Shown: positions 18,501 through 25,225 of the stretch, in pieces
Layout: every line of letters starts with the position of its first letter
Position numbering within the stretch: the first letter of the stretch is position 1
NCBI GenBank assembly: GCA_002415855.1
Contig: DIAS01000193.1
Span: 20,385-84,384 of the forward strand
Length of the DNA: 64,000 bases
Reading direction: 5' to 3'
From: Bacteroidales bacterium UBA5072
GTDB lineage: Bacteria > Bacteroidota > Bacteroidia > Bacteroidales > UBA10428
The notes under the pieces: model-generated
Database searches by the model: none
Seen by the model: the letters and a program-made list of their open reading frames with translations, nothing else
Told to the model about the DNA's origin: nothing
Position numbers and translations under genes: made by a program

Positions 18501-18846
18501 AATGCCGGTCATTATCACCCTGAATCATCTGGCTGAAACGTTCTCTCGGATTCCAGGAGACAATTCTGATGACTTGCTTGTGCTTGGGATAGAGAAAAAA
18601 CAATTGAGCCACATCGAGTGCCTCTGATACCAGTTTATGCTGTGCAGTCATACCCTCGATTCCATTATCAGCTACCCACCTGAATGCGGATTTAACCAGG
18701 TCAATCCGGGCAAAAGGACTGGGGATGGAGGTTGCAACATCATTGCCCTCAGTTTTGATGGTTCTTAATTGTTCTCTGGTAATCGGCAGGCTGACAAACC
18801 AGCCTGTACCATCCTGTCCTTCATGAAGTCTGTATACTTTTGCCAT
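15568..18846 (-). CDS. Giant actin/Hsp70-fold (ASKHA) ATPase with novel N-terminal half
   Basis: A 1092-residue protein. The C-terminal half has the ASKHA nucleotide-binding motifs in order: phosphate-1 VDFGTTNTHIEYKFG at about D538, phosphate-2 LSVDIGGGSSDIAVF at about D751, and an adenosine-type ILLSGTASKTI at about G898. It should bind ATP and cycle as a switch or filament subunit. The first ~530 residues match nothing I know and look globular, without helices through the membrane. In size and layout it recalls the SrfB family of proteobacterial virulence-associated loci, but I cannot confirm this. It is three bases downstream of the tubulin-like gene and overlaps the adaptor gene by four bases. 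Confidence 0.78.
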   Translation of the reverse strand: MAKVYRLHEGQDGTGWFVSLPITREQLRTIKTEGNDVATSIPSPFARIDLVKSAFRWVADNGIEGMTAQHKLVSEALDVAQLFFLYPKHKQVIRIVSWNPRERFSQMIQGDNDRHSMFSRTLEVFWNQDCSVYNFDRVNRLYFLLNSANVVIGGTSPATLFFAAPDVHIATEALEINCGNHRLFGEQYASLAQRDKSFIEYFYTLSRQNNFANLFPEVYSYLEGVKKHLSNAMTTKIANISRNDIVNFPRCPVLDNDNDPCEVLNIPLGIQEMDGNVIGQESDFAIRPELPLMGMRPLILPNERFSTPWTYTIQGIQWQTNSQVPYRNTQSQNESVLPVQGDRYFWLSAGNFFEDRIIELPYTIDSTKFMTCGSRKHLLPLTPTFFQYFRAENVSTYLKLDTLSSGGIEARLEIPVRNGKISFKKLYHKEDIVKMEIHLAILPFLCTSSIDLDYTLALQDKRFDRSQELFIESYAQGSKLNINAEVVRKKGEQNTIRSVYYKTKAFEYIRVGNNSNSGFIVPRMKVSDANQSVSFAVDFGTTNTHIEYKFGVNTEKAIDVTPDIPMWQSLIDRKEGEPKEVADDNNFERELFPFQFNNATNYKFPFRTALTYNQNLNFNEPVEVFTHTNNFFLFEKVFYSTYLHLHTKLKWSNYTKPQDKILVENYIECLLYMVLYKTLLLNGDPQHTRITWFYPVSMDSFEQGIFFEVWQKAYRKIFKTDSTDNINAIPESIAPYLHYRNIYPGLSLSVDIGGGSSDIAVFKNASSLPEFISSVKFAGNAIFGDGFPYGAFSNTTDNNGFVRLYRAPVEDAIGNNPNKREILSDIVEKRKDSADFSSFLFSLENEKDLKFNYSDLLRQDRSMKLPILVFYGAIVYYSANLLKKQGIAESPKNILLSGTASKTIKILDSGKEFPNISNFFRYILKQITGTEPGQLKIALSDSPKEITCKGVLKAGINADITNCPMVFWIGGNDTSVWSKSLNMKTDIPDTPFYKDLDTAANKELIEASIIHFFDLIDRYVNHINLEGDFGIDNSAYMKFKAMRSLNIKDYLEQGLNAFYKSPEKHIEETLFFYPLIGILNRLAFELANSVNQ

Positions 18847-18849
18847 GAT

Positions 18850-20337
18850 TTAGCGAATTATTAAGTTTTTCCTGGACAATACCCTATCTGTGGATTTACC
18901 GAACATCTTGATCAGCATGGTATGCTTTTTCTCAGATGAACGTATGGCTACATTATCAGTTAGCAGACAATTTTGTACATCAATTGCCTTGAAGGATTTA
19001 TCTCCTTTGGGAACTTGTCCCCGGACAAGCTCAAGCGCATTATCAGCAGTGATCTCTTCTTCAAACGGATTGAATGAGGGCCTGTTGTCCTTCATCTCTT
19101 TCAGCCATTCATCAAAGTAATCGTTGAATGGTTGTATCTGGGTCTTAAATTCAATACTTCCAAAGTACTGGTTATCCAACAGAGATTGCTTGTTGGAAGT
19201 GGTCATTTTAACATTGCTTTTGGTCCAGCGGGAGCAATTCAAGGCCCTGGAAAGTCCCTTTGCAAGGTACTCAGTATATAGCTTGAATTTGGTGATGGGT
19301 GCTGAAAGCCGTTTGGCATTTTCAATATTCAGGTCAACAAAAGAAATATTTTCAGTATTCTTCTCGATACCAAATTCTTTGACCTGTGTGTCCGGCTGAA
19401 GCACATTGATGTTACTACAGAAGTCCAGGATAGCCAGCACACCTGCCATCTCAAGGAAATGTGCATTGTTCCTCTGTCCCTGACCTCCGACTGCGTATTC
19501 CTGATGATTCGTATTTCCACGGTTACCTATGAAGTACAATGTATTGATTTGCCTTTGTGAGATGATCGTCCTGTTATAATAATCCATGGCAATCTTGGCC
19601 TTTTCTTCAAAAGACTCAGCGTTGATCTCCTCCTGCCTTGACAGGGAGAAGTATGGCAGGTAGGTTATCCCTCCGATAGGAGCAACACTTATCCAAACAT
19701 GCCGGGGTATATTGGCATTCCCCCTTAAATTCTTCAGCAACAAGGGAAAACCGGCTGCACCGGTACCCCCGAAAATTGAATTGATGATAAAAATAGCATC
19801 ATCATTCCCAAAGGTCTGACCGAATCTCGTAAAATCATCAGAATGGGTAAACTGATCCAGTACAATCGAACCCATATTGGGATTGCCCTTGAAGCCAATG
19901 TCCAATAATGATCTCAGATTCTGTTCGGAATATAGCAGGCGGACAAAGTTCTTATCGTCTTTTTCAGCAATATCATCACTCATGCCGTCAAATCCGATAT
20001 ACTGGTTGAAAGTATTCATATCTGTATCCCGCAATTGAAACTGGAAGTATTCAGGGTTTACCACAGCCCTGTTTACTGTCAGTTCATTGATGGTTTTGAT
20101 CTCCTGGGCAAAGAAATCATCCGGATGGTCAACCTGGTTCCGGATTTCCTGGTAGAGGCGTAGAATGTCCTTGGTACGGTTCAGATCGCCATTCCCTGTA
20201 TCGGGATCGATAATGATGGGGATTACCGTATCAAAATCATTTTCAAGCCGGACACCGGATGCAAAAAGCATGGTCATGGCCTTTAAGACCCTTGATCCGG
20301 TACCGCCAATACCGAAAACATATAACTTTCTGGGCAT
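18850..20337 (-). CDS. Tubulin/FtsZ-like GTPase (Tubulin_2-type)
   Basis: A 495-residue protein. The N-terminal strand-loop KLYVFGIGGTGSRVLKA (G9-R16) is a nucleotide-binding Rossmann start. The tubulin signature appears as GGTGAAGFP at residues 190-198, inside IFIINSIFGGTGAAGF. This pair is diagnostic of the FtsZ/tubulin superfamily, but the protein is much longer than, and otherwise unlike, cell-division FtsZ. It should bind GTP and may polymerise. It precedes the actin-like ATPase gene by three bases, placing both cytoskeletal folds in one transcript. A related FtsZ-like family was earlier predicted, by genome context, to act in membrane remodelling with vWA and OmpA proteins. Confidence 0.83.
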   Translation of the reverse strand: MPRKLYVFGIGGTGSRVLKAMTMLFASGVRLENDFDTVIPIIIDPDTGNGDLNRTKDILRLYQEIRNQVDHPDDFFAQEIKTINELTVNRAVVNPEYFQFQLRDTDMNTFNQYIGFDGMSDDIAEKDDKNFVRLLYSEQNLRSLLDIGFKGNPNMGSIVLDQFTHSDDFTRFGQTFGNDDAIFIINSIFGGTGAAGFPLLLKNLRGNANIPRHVWISVAPIGGITYLPYFSLSRQEEINAESFEEKAKIAMDYYNRTIISQRQINTLYFIGNRGNTNHQEYAVGGQGQRNNAHFLEMAGVLAILDFCSNINVLQPDTQVKEFGIEKNTENISFVDLNIENAKRLSAPITKFKLYTEYLAKGLSRALNCSRWTKSNVKMTTSNKQSLLDNQYFGSIEFKTQIQPFNDYFDEWLKEMKDNRPSFNPFEEEITADNALELVRGQVPKGDKSFKAIDVQNCLLTDNVAIRSSEKKHTMLIKMFGKSTDRVLSRKNLIIR

Positions 20338-20348
20338 AATCCTATGTA

Positions 20349-20798
20349 TTAAAAGGGTAAATGAATCTGTATCTTGCTGAACTGTTTCAGGATCAAGCTG
20401 TAGATAAAGCCAAGAACCAGCGTGAACAGCATATTGACGAATGCATAACGCCAGGGCAATGATGCGGCATAATCCATATATCCTGTACTTGAATCGGCCA
20501 GGGCATCATTCAAAGCCTGGTTGCCGGAAGCAAAGATTTCACTGTTGGCAATGCCATAGGAAACACTGAAAACTACAACCACTGAGACGCCTAACCAGAT
20601 CAGCCAATGCCAGATCTTTCCGTACGGATACCTCCATAAAAAGTAAAACAAAAGCCAAAGTAACAAAGGAATCAAGGCAAAAGACAGCCCGAGTTTGATG
20701 TAACCACCCCCATCATACAAATTTGTGTAAATCAGGTCATAATCAGGGCTGTATATACCAAACCACGTTTCATAGATTGTTGCAAAAGCGTCTTTCAT
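20349..20798 (-). CDS. Small three-helix membrane protein of the seven-gene operon
   Basis: A 149-residue protein without a family I recognise. Hydrophobic helices lie near residues 34-56 (LGLSFALIPLLLWLLFYFLW), 62-84 (WLIWLGVSVVVVFSVSYGI) and 117-138. An extracytoplasmic or cytoplasmic loop of about 30 residues separates helices two and three. It lies seven bases after the lipoprotein gene and 11 bases before the tubulin-like gene, so it is an integral member of the operon, probably a membrane anchor for soluble parts. Confidence 0.7.
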   Translation of the reverse strand: MKDAFATIYETWFGIYSPDYDLIYTNLYDGGGYIKLGLSFALIPLLLWLLFYFLWRYPYGKIWHWLIWLGVSVVVVFSVSYGIANSEIFASGNQALNDALADSSTGYMDYAASLPWRYAFVNMLFTLVLGFIYSLILKQFSKIQIHLPF

Positions 20799-20805
20799 GG
20801 TAATT

Positions 20806-22101
20806 TTAATTAGAGATTACTATTTTAAAATTCGTGAGATTCTTTTGATTGTTTTTGAAGGTGTAAGCACCGCTGATGGCATCCGTCAAATGCTTAAAGC
20901 CAAAAGTTCTTGAATTGTCAATTTGATCTTCTGTACCAGTATGTGCTGCCTCTATCCAGCCAGGAATCTCATTTTTCAACACGACTTCCAGTTCTCCGAA
21001 TGGATTTTTCTCAGTGTATACGGTGATGATATGCGTAGGATTCTTAAAAGATGTTACGACATACTTCTGGCTATCTTTGATTTGCTCAATGCTTATTACG
21101 CTGTAATTCAGATTGCAGGAATAATTCTCAACTGAAGTCAGGTAACTTTCGGAAAAGGGGAGTGAACTATAATCAACGGCAAAGCAGAACTGAAAACCCC
21201 TTCCGTTTCGATCAGGCTTTGCGTCAGTAATCTTGTTCTTTAGCTTGCGGTCGGGTTTGAACGTGCCTTTTCTGTTGAAGGAAGGAATGATCTGGTAAGG
21301 TACGTTGTTCTCCTTGATCACAAGGAAGCGGGCATAATTCTCGAACCCATTCAGACTACTGATGTAATCCTCGGGAAAGTATTTGTTGAGCAGTTCTGTT
21401 TTTCCAAATATCCAGATATAAAATGGCCTGGGTTGGTTAAGATAAACCTTCCCGCCATGGGAACTATAGAAATAGTTGCCGTTAAAATCCGAGGTAAGTT
21501 TGATCATGATGGTTTGCAGATCCCCTTTGACCAATCGGGTGATGAACTTGCTTCGCGTTTCCTTGCCTTCAGTTGCCAATGCATTTAAAGGTGAACCGGG
21601 GAGGCCGATATCATATATGGCATCTGAGATAAGAAGGGTTACAGTATCATTCCGGGCATTTTCCAGGGCAATCTGAAGCATTGCGTTCAGGTTGCTTTTG
21701 GTAATATCGCCGCAATGAAAACCCTGGCTGTTCAGTTTGGATTTAAATACAACGGGATTGTTTCCCAATTTATTTATTTTTAACTCATTACCACCATTTA
21801 TCAAAAAGAATTCCCTTTTTGTATTGTGCGCAACAAATTCGGGCTTCTCAGACAATTCCGATACCACATCCACATAAGCAGTAATGCCATTTACATAGCC
21901 GAACATGCTTTCCGAGTTTTCCAGGTAGAATACTGCCTTGGCAATTTTGCTTTCCCGCATAACCGGGCTTGTTTTCGGAGTATCAGTATGTTTTCTTCTG
22001 GCTTGATTGTTTCTTTCATGCTTTCCTGGCGGCGAACAAGCATAAAAAAGCATACCGAAGACTGTCAGGATCAAAAAACCGATTGCAATTCCTTTGTTCA
22101 T
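20806..22101 (-). CDS. Lipoprotein with vWA-like domain, first gene of the operon
   Basis: A 431-residue predicted lipoprotein. A hydrophobic N-terminus ends in a lipobox-like FYAC with lipidation at C22, followed by a charged linker. From about residue 55 the sequence KAVFYLENSESMFGYVNG resembles the first strand and MIDAS loop of von Willebrand A domains (DxSxS), with Glu in place of Asp at residue 61. A later TLLISDAIYD supplies a plausible second MIDAS aspartate. The rest (about 220-431) is beta-rich and unrecognised. It would sit in the periplasm and may bind a metal-dependent ligand. It heads the operon, behind a promoter and a leader of roughly 240 bases. Confidence 0.68.
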   Translation of the reverse strand: MNKGIAIGFLILTVFGMLFYACSPPGKHERNNQARRKHTDTPKTSPVMRESKIAKAVFYLENSESMFGYVNGITAYVDVVSELSEKPEFVAHNTKREFFLINGGNELKINKLGNNPVVFKSKLNSQGFHCGDITKSNLNAMLQIALENARNDTVTLLISDAIYDIGLPGSPLNALATEGKETRSKFITRLVKGDLQTIMIKLTSDFNGNYFYSSHGGKVYLNQPRPFYIWIFGKTELLNKYFPEDYISSLNGFENYARFLVIKENNVPYQIIPSFNRKGTFKPDRKLKNKITDAKPDRNGRGFQFCFAVDYSSLPFSESYLTSVENYSCNLNYSVISIEQIKDSQKYVVTSFKNPTHIITVYTEKNPFGELEVVLKNEIPGWIEAAHTGTEDQIDNSRTFGFKHLTDAISGAYTFKNNQKNLTNFKIVISN

Positions 22102-22533
22102 GCTGATGAGATTATGTTCATAAAACTCTAGTATTGTTGCCAGTGTGCTCAGGACTTCTCAACCATCCATACGCAGGCATTAGAAAATAAGTTTTGTATG
22201 AGGTTATCCGTGTGTGGAAATAAAAAATCCATGAGGATTTGACAGGTGGATCAGGATTCATGGGGTGGTTGGTTAATAAATGATTGTCAGTAACGTTTGC
22301 GGGCAGGGTTCTTTTTGGGTTTCACATGATAAATTTTACGGTATTACCTCGAAATATAATTAAATGAATTGATATTAACAAACACACGAACCAATGTTTG
22401 TATCATGGATTGATCCTTGAAGTCGGCCTGTAAACAATCAATCACCTCTCCTGTTAATATTCTATTGAAATTAATCTTTCGAAAATCTATTATGATCAGC
22501 CTGTAATTTGTATTTTTACTAAATCAGAAACGT
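22102..22533. other. 432-base divergent intergenic region upstream of the seven-gene operon and bcp
   Basis: No coding frame with a credible start was seen in either direction. The region holds the minus-strand promoter described at 22351-22382, so the operon's first message would carry a leader of roughly 240 bases (22102-22345). The bcp side is A+T-rich, with TAATTTG/TATTTTTA-like boxes within 35 bases of the bcp start but no clean pair. Confidence 0.5.
22351..22382 (-). promoter_or_regulatory. Promoter of the seven-gene operon
   Basis: The minus strand reads TTTG (22379-22382), 20 bases, then TATATTTC (22351-22358). This is a full upstream box with ideal spacing and one mismatch to TAnnTTTG. 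It is the best two-box match in the region and faces the vWA lipoprotein gene. Confidence 0.5.
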
Positions 22534-23001
22534 ATGACACAATTAAAAGAAGGTGCCAAAGCACCGTTGTTTAAAGGAAAGGACCAGGATGGCAAATGGG
22601 TAGGCCTGGAGGATTTTAAAGGTAAAAAGGTTGTATTATATTTCTATCCCAAGGATGACACACCCGGCTGTACCGCCGAAGCATGCAACCTCAGGGATAA
22701 TTATGATTACCTTTTAGAGAAAGGTTTTGCCATTATTGGCATTAGTCCTGACGATGAAAAATCACATGCCAAATTCAGGGCTAAGTTTGAACTGCCATTC
22801 AGTCTCATTGCCGATCCTGAGGCGAAGATTTTAAATGCCTACGGCGTTTGGGGTGAGAAGAACATGTATGGTAAGAAGTATATGGGAGTGCTGCGTACTA
22901 CCTTTGTGGTAGATGAATCAGGCAATATCCTGAAGATCATCAGCAAAGTTAACACGGGGGATCATACCCGCCAGATTTTGGAAGAGCTGGGAATCAATTA
23001 A
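22534..23001 (+). CDS. bcp: Peroxiredoxin Bcp/PrxQ
   Basis: A 155-residue thiol peroxidase that reduces hydrogen and alkyl peroxides in the cytoplasm. The peroxidatic cysteine C46 and the resolving cysteine C51 lie in DDTPGCTAEACNLRD, the classical five-residue spacing of the PrxQ group. The length is typical. It is followed 11 bases later by recA, with which it is probably co-transcribed. Confidence 0.95.
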   Translation: MTQLKEGAKAPLFKGKDQDGKWVGLEDFKGKKVVLYFYPKDDTPGCTAEACNLRDNYDYLLEKGFAIIGISPDDEKSHAKFRAKFELPFSLIADPEAKILNAYGVWGEKNMYGKKYMGVLRTTFVVDESGNILKIISKVNTGDHTRQILEELGIN

Positions 23002-23012
23002 AAGACAATATA

Positions 23013-24023
23013 ATGGCAAAGGAACAAACCATCGACGACATCAGAAAAGAGAAGCTCAAATCGCTTGAAACTACATTGGGCAAAATCGAAAAGGACTTTG
23101 GCAAGGGGGCCATCATGAAACTGGGCGACCATGCGGTGGTTTCGGTTGGGGCAATCCCCTCCGGATCAATAGCCCTGGACATAGCCCTTGGCGTTGGTGG
23201 TTATCCGCGCGGTCGGGTGGTTGAAATATTTGGTCCTGAATCATCGGGTAAAACCACACTGGCCATTCATGCCATTGCACAGGCTCAAAAGGCAGGTGGG
23301 ATAGCTGCTTTCATTGATGCAGAGCATGCATTCGACAGCTCATATGCGCAAAAGCTTGGAGTGGATATTGAGAATCTATTGATTTCCCAGCCTGATAACG
23401 GGGAGCAGGCACTTGAAATTACAGATCACCTCATCCGGTCAGGAGCCATCGATATTATTGTGATTGACTCTGTTGCAGCCCTCACTCCCAAAGCCGAGAT
23501 CGAGGGTGAAATGGGTGACTCCAAGATGGGGCTTCAGGCCAGGCTTATGTCACAGGCACTTCGTAAACTTACAGCAACCATCAGCAAGACCAATACCTGC
23601 TGTGTATTCATCAACCAGTTGCGTGAAAAAATCGGGATTATGTTCGGCAATCCCGAGACAACAACCGGAGGAAACGCACTGAAGTTCTATGCTTCCGTGC
23701 GGATTGACATCAGGAAAATTAACCAGATCAAGGAAGGAGAGGAAGTATTTGGCAACCGCACCAAGGTCAGAATAGTGAAAAACAAGCTGGCCCCTCCTTT
23801 CCGCAAGGCTGAATTTGATATTCTTTATGGAGAAGGGATATCCAGGATAGGAGAAATTATCGACATGGCCACGGAACTTGAAATCATCAGGAAGAGCGGA
23901 TCATGGTTCAGCTATGGCGAAACCCGCCTTGGACAGGGCCGTGACGCAGTAAAACAGTTGCTCACAGATAATCCTGAATTATCGGAAGAGATCGAAAAGA
24001 AGATCATTGAAAAGTTGAAATGA
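23013..24023 (+). CDS. recA: Recombinase RecA
   Basis: A 336-residue strand-exchange and SOS co-protease ATPase. Walker A is GPESSGKTT at residues 74-82 and Walker B is DIIVIDSVAAL. The L2 DNA-binding loop is visible around GIMFGNPETTTGGNALKFYA. The full C-terminal domain and length are normal, and there is no intein. No LexA box is evident between bcp and recA (11 bases), so any SOS control would act upstream of bcp. Confidence 0.97.
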   Translation: MAKEQTIDDIRKEKLKSLETTLGKIEKDFGKGAIMKLGDHAVVSVGAIPSGSIALDIALGVGGYPRGRVVEIFGPESSGKTTLAIHAIAQAQKAGGIAAFIDAEHAFDSSYAQKLGVDIENLLISQPDNGEQALEITDHLIRSGAIDIIVIDSVAALTPKAEIEGEMGDSKMGLQARLMSQALRKLTATISKTNTCCVFINQLREKIGIMFGNPETTTGGNALKFYASVRIDIRKINQIKEGEEVFGNRTKVRIVKNKLAPPFRKAEFDILYGEGISRIGEIIDMATELEIIRKSGSWFSYGETRLGQGRDAVKQLLTDNPELSEEIEKKIIEKLK

Positions 24024-24113
24024 CAACTCCTGTCATCCTATGCACCGGTGAAGGATCTTCATCAGCAAAGATGCTTCAATAACGTTCGGCTTGACTGGGT
24101 ACCTCGGCTGAAC

Positions 24114-24863
24114 TTATGCAAAAACAACTTTCGACCTGACACAAACCTGACCTGTCCCGGCGAGAGAACCTTCAACTGCAATGGTCAGGGGCTGTTTTTC
24201 AATTGTTTCCTTTCTCAGGGCAACAACATCACCTGCTTTTACTTCATGCTTGTATTCTATGGCAAAGAAGGCGGGTGTTCTTTCTTCCAGCAGATTCTGG
24301 TCGAAGAGGTCGAATATCCATTCCACATAACGGGCATTATTCACATGCCGGTTCTGGTCGAGATCACTGTACCGGACCCTGTGAATCTCTATTTCTTCAA
24401 CGGATACCTCATGAAAAGGATCAGAAGGGATTTCCATGCTGTACTTCCCAGCATTTGACTGAATCACATCACCTGCCAGAGGAATGATCGTTGGTCTGCG
24501 GGTTTTCAGGTCAAGCAGGATCCACCTGGAGGTTGCTGAAATGCAGGTTTCTCCATCCACAGAGATCCGATAATCACGGCGGTAAAAAATACGTTCTGTT
24601 CCCAATGGCCAGGTTTCTGTGAGAAACTCCTGCCCCCACCCGGGCATTTTGATTATATTGACATACAGCCGTGAAAGTACCCAAACCAGTCCGGACTGGT
24701 GCACAAACTTGTACCCGACATCCAGATGGGTAGCATGCTTTCCGGCAACCTCCTGAAGGTACCCGCACATGCTGCTTATACGCATCAGTTTATTCAAACC
24801 GATGTCAAATGAACGTACCTGGAAAGTCTCACCCCACACAGGGGAATACACTTTGGCCCGCAT
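24114..24863 (-). CDS. Acyl-ACP thioesterase (FatA/FatB-type)
   Basis: A 249-residue double hot-dog protein that releases fatty acids from acyl carrier protein. The second hot-dog carries RVRYSDLDQNRHVNNARYVEW, where Asn and His are the plant-type catalytic residues; the downstream acidic residue is less certain. The length matches bacterial one-chain acyl-ACP thioesterases. I start at ATG 24861-24863 (MRAKVYSP), because the longer frame to 24884 runs into the terminator hairpin of the upstream ferredoxin gene. It converges with recA with a 90-base gap. Confidence 0.85.
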   Translation of the reverse strand: MRAKVYSPVWGETFQVRSFDIGLNKLMRISSMCGYLQEVAGKHATHLDVGYKFVHQSGLVWVLSRLYVNIIKMPGWGQEFLTETWPLGTERIFYRRDYRISVDGETCISATSRWILLDLKTRRPTIIPLAGDVIQSNAGKYSMEIPSDPFHEVSVEEIEIHRVRYSDLDQNRHVNNARYVEWIFDLFDQNLLEERTPAFFAIEYKHEVKAGDVVALRKETIEKQPLTIAVEGSLAGTGQVCVRSKVVFA

Positions 24864-24882
24864 TATGATTTTTATTAAATAC

Positions 24883-24920
24883 ACAACCCCTCAGAGGTCC
24901 CTGACCGCCTGAAGGGTTGT
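24883..24920 (-). terminator. Terminator hairpin after the ferredoxin gene
   Basis: On the minus strand ACAACCCTTCAG (24909-24920) pairs with CTGAGGGGTTGT (24883-24894), 11 of 12 bases, with a 14-base loop, and is followed by a T/A-rich stretch. It lies 26 bases after the ferredoxin stop. Confidence 0.55.
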
Positions 24921-24945
24921 CTGCACTTTTATATCTGTATTACGT

Positions 24946-25113
24946 TTAGGCCGGGCTGATAGCTTCTACCGGACAAACATCAGCACAAGCACCACAATCG
25001 ATACATTTGTCAGGATCAATCTTGTAAATATCTCCTTCGGAAATTGCCTCGGAAGGACATTCGGGTAAGCAAGTGCCACAGGCAGTACATTCATTACTTA
25101 TTACATAAGCCAT
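24946..25113 (-). CDS. Small 2[4Fe-4S] ferredoxin
   Basis: A 55-residue electron carrier. It has two complete CxxCxxCxxxC clusters (CTACGTCLPEC and CIDCGACADVC) in the symmetrical layout of clostridial-type ferredoxins, with CP(S/V)EAIS after each cluster. It would shuttle low-potential electrons in anaerobic or fermentative metabolism. The ATG at 25111-25113 gives MAYVISNEC, the usual start. It appears monocistronic, with its own terminator hairpin downstream. Confidence 0.93.
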   Translation of the reverse strand: MAYVISNECTACGTCLPECPSEAISEGDIYKIDPDKCIDCGACADVCPVEAISPA

Positions 25114-25225
25114 AACCTGTAATTTTAATATTAGTCCGGCAAATTTAATGCTTTAATTGAAATGACAAAAAGAAAAATATCATGTGCTGTAAATGTAGTT
25201 ACCGTAGTGAACTGCAAAACTGTTT

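Noticed and set aside
15568..20337. Plasmid segregation pair such as ParM or TubZ
   Set aside because: There is no DNA-binding adaptor or centromere-like repeat, and the genes are embedded with membrane proteins in a chromosomal operon.
11870..22101. Zorya defence system
   Set aside because: A ZorAB-like motor is present, but no ZorC, ZorD helicase/nuclease or ZorE is encoded; the other five genes are different.
24864..24884. Longer start for the acyl-ACP thioesterase
   Set aside because: It reaches into a terminator hairpin, while ATG 24861-24863 gives the expected N-terminus.
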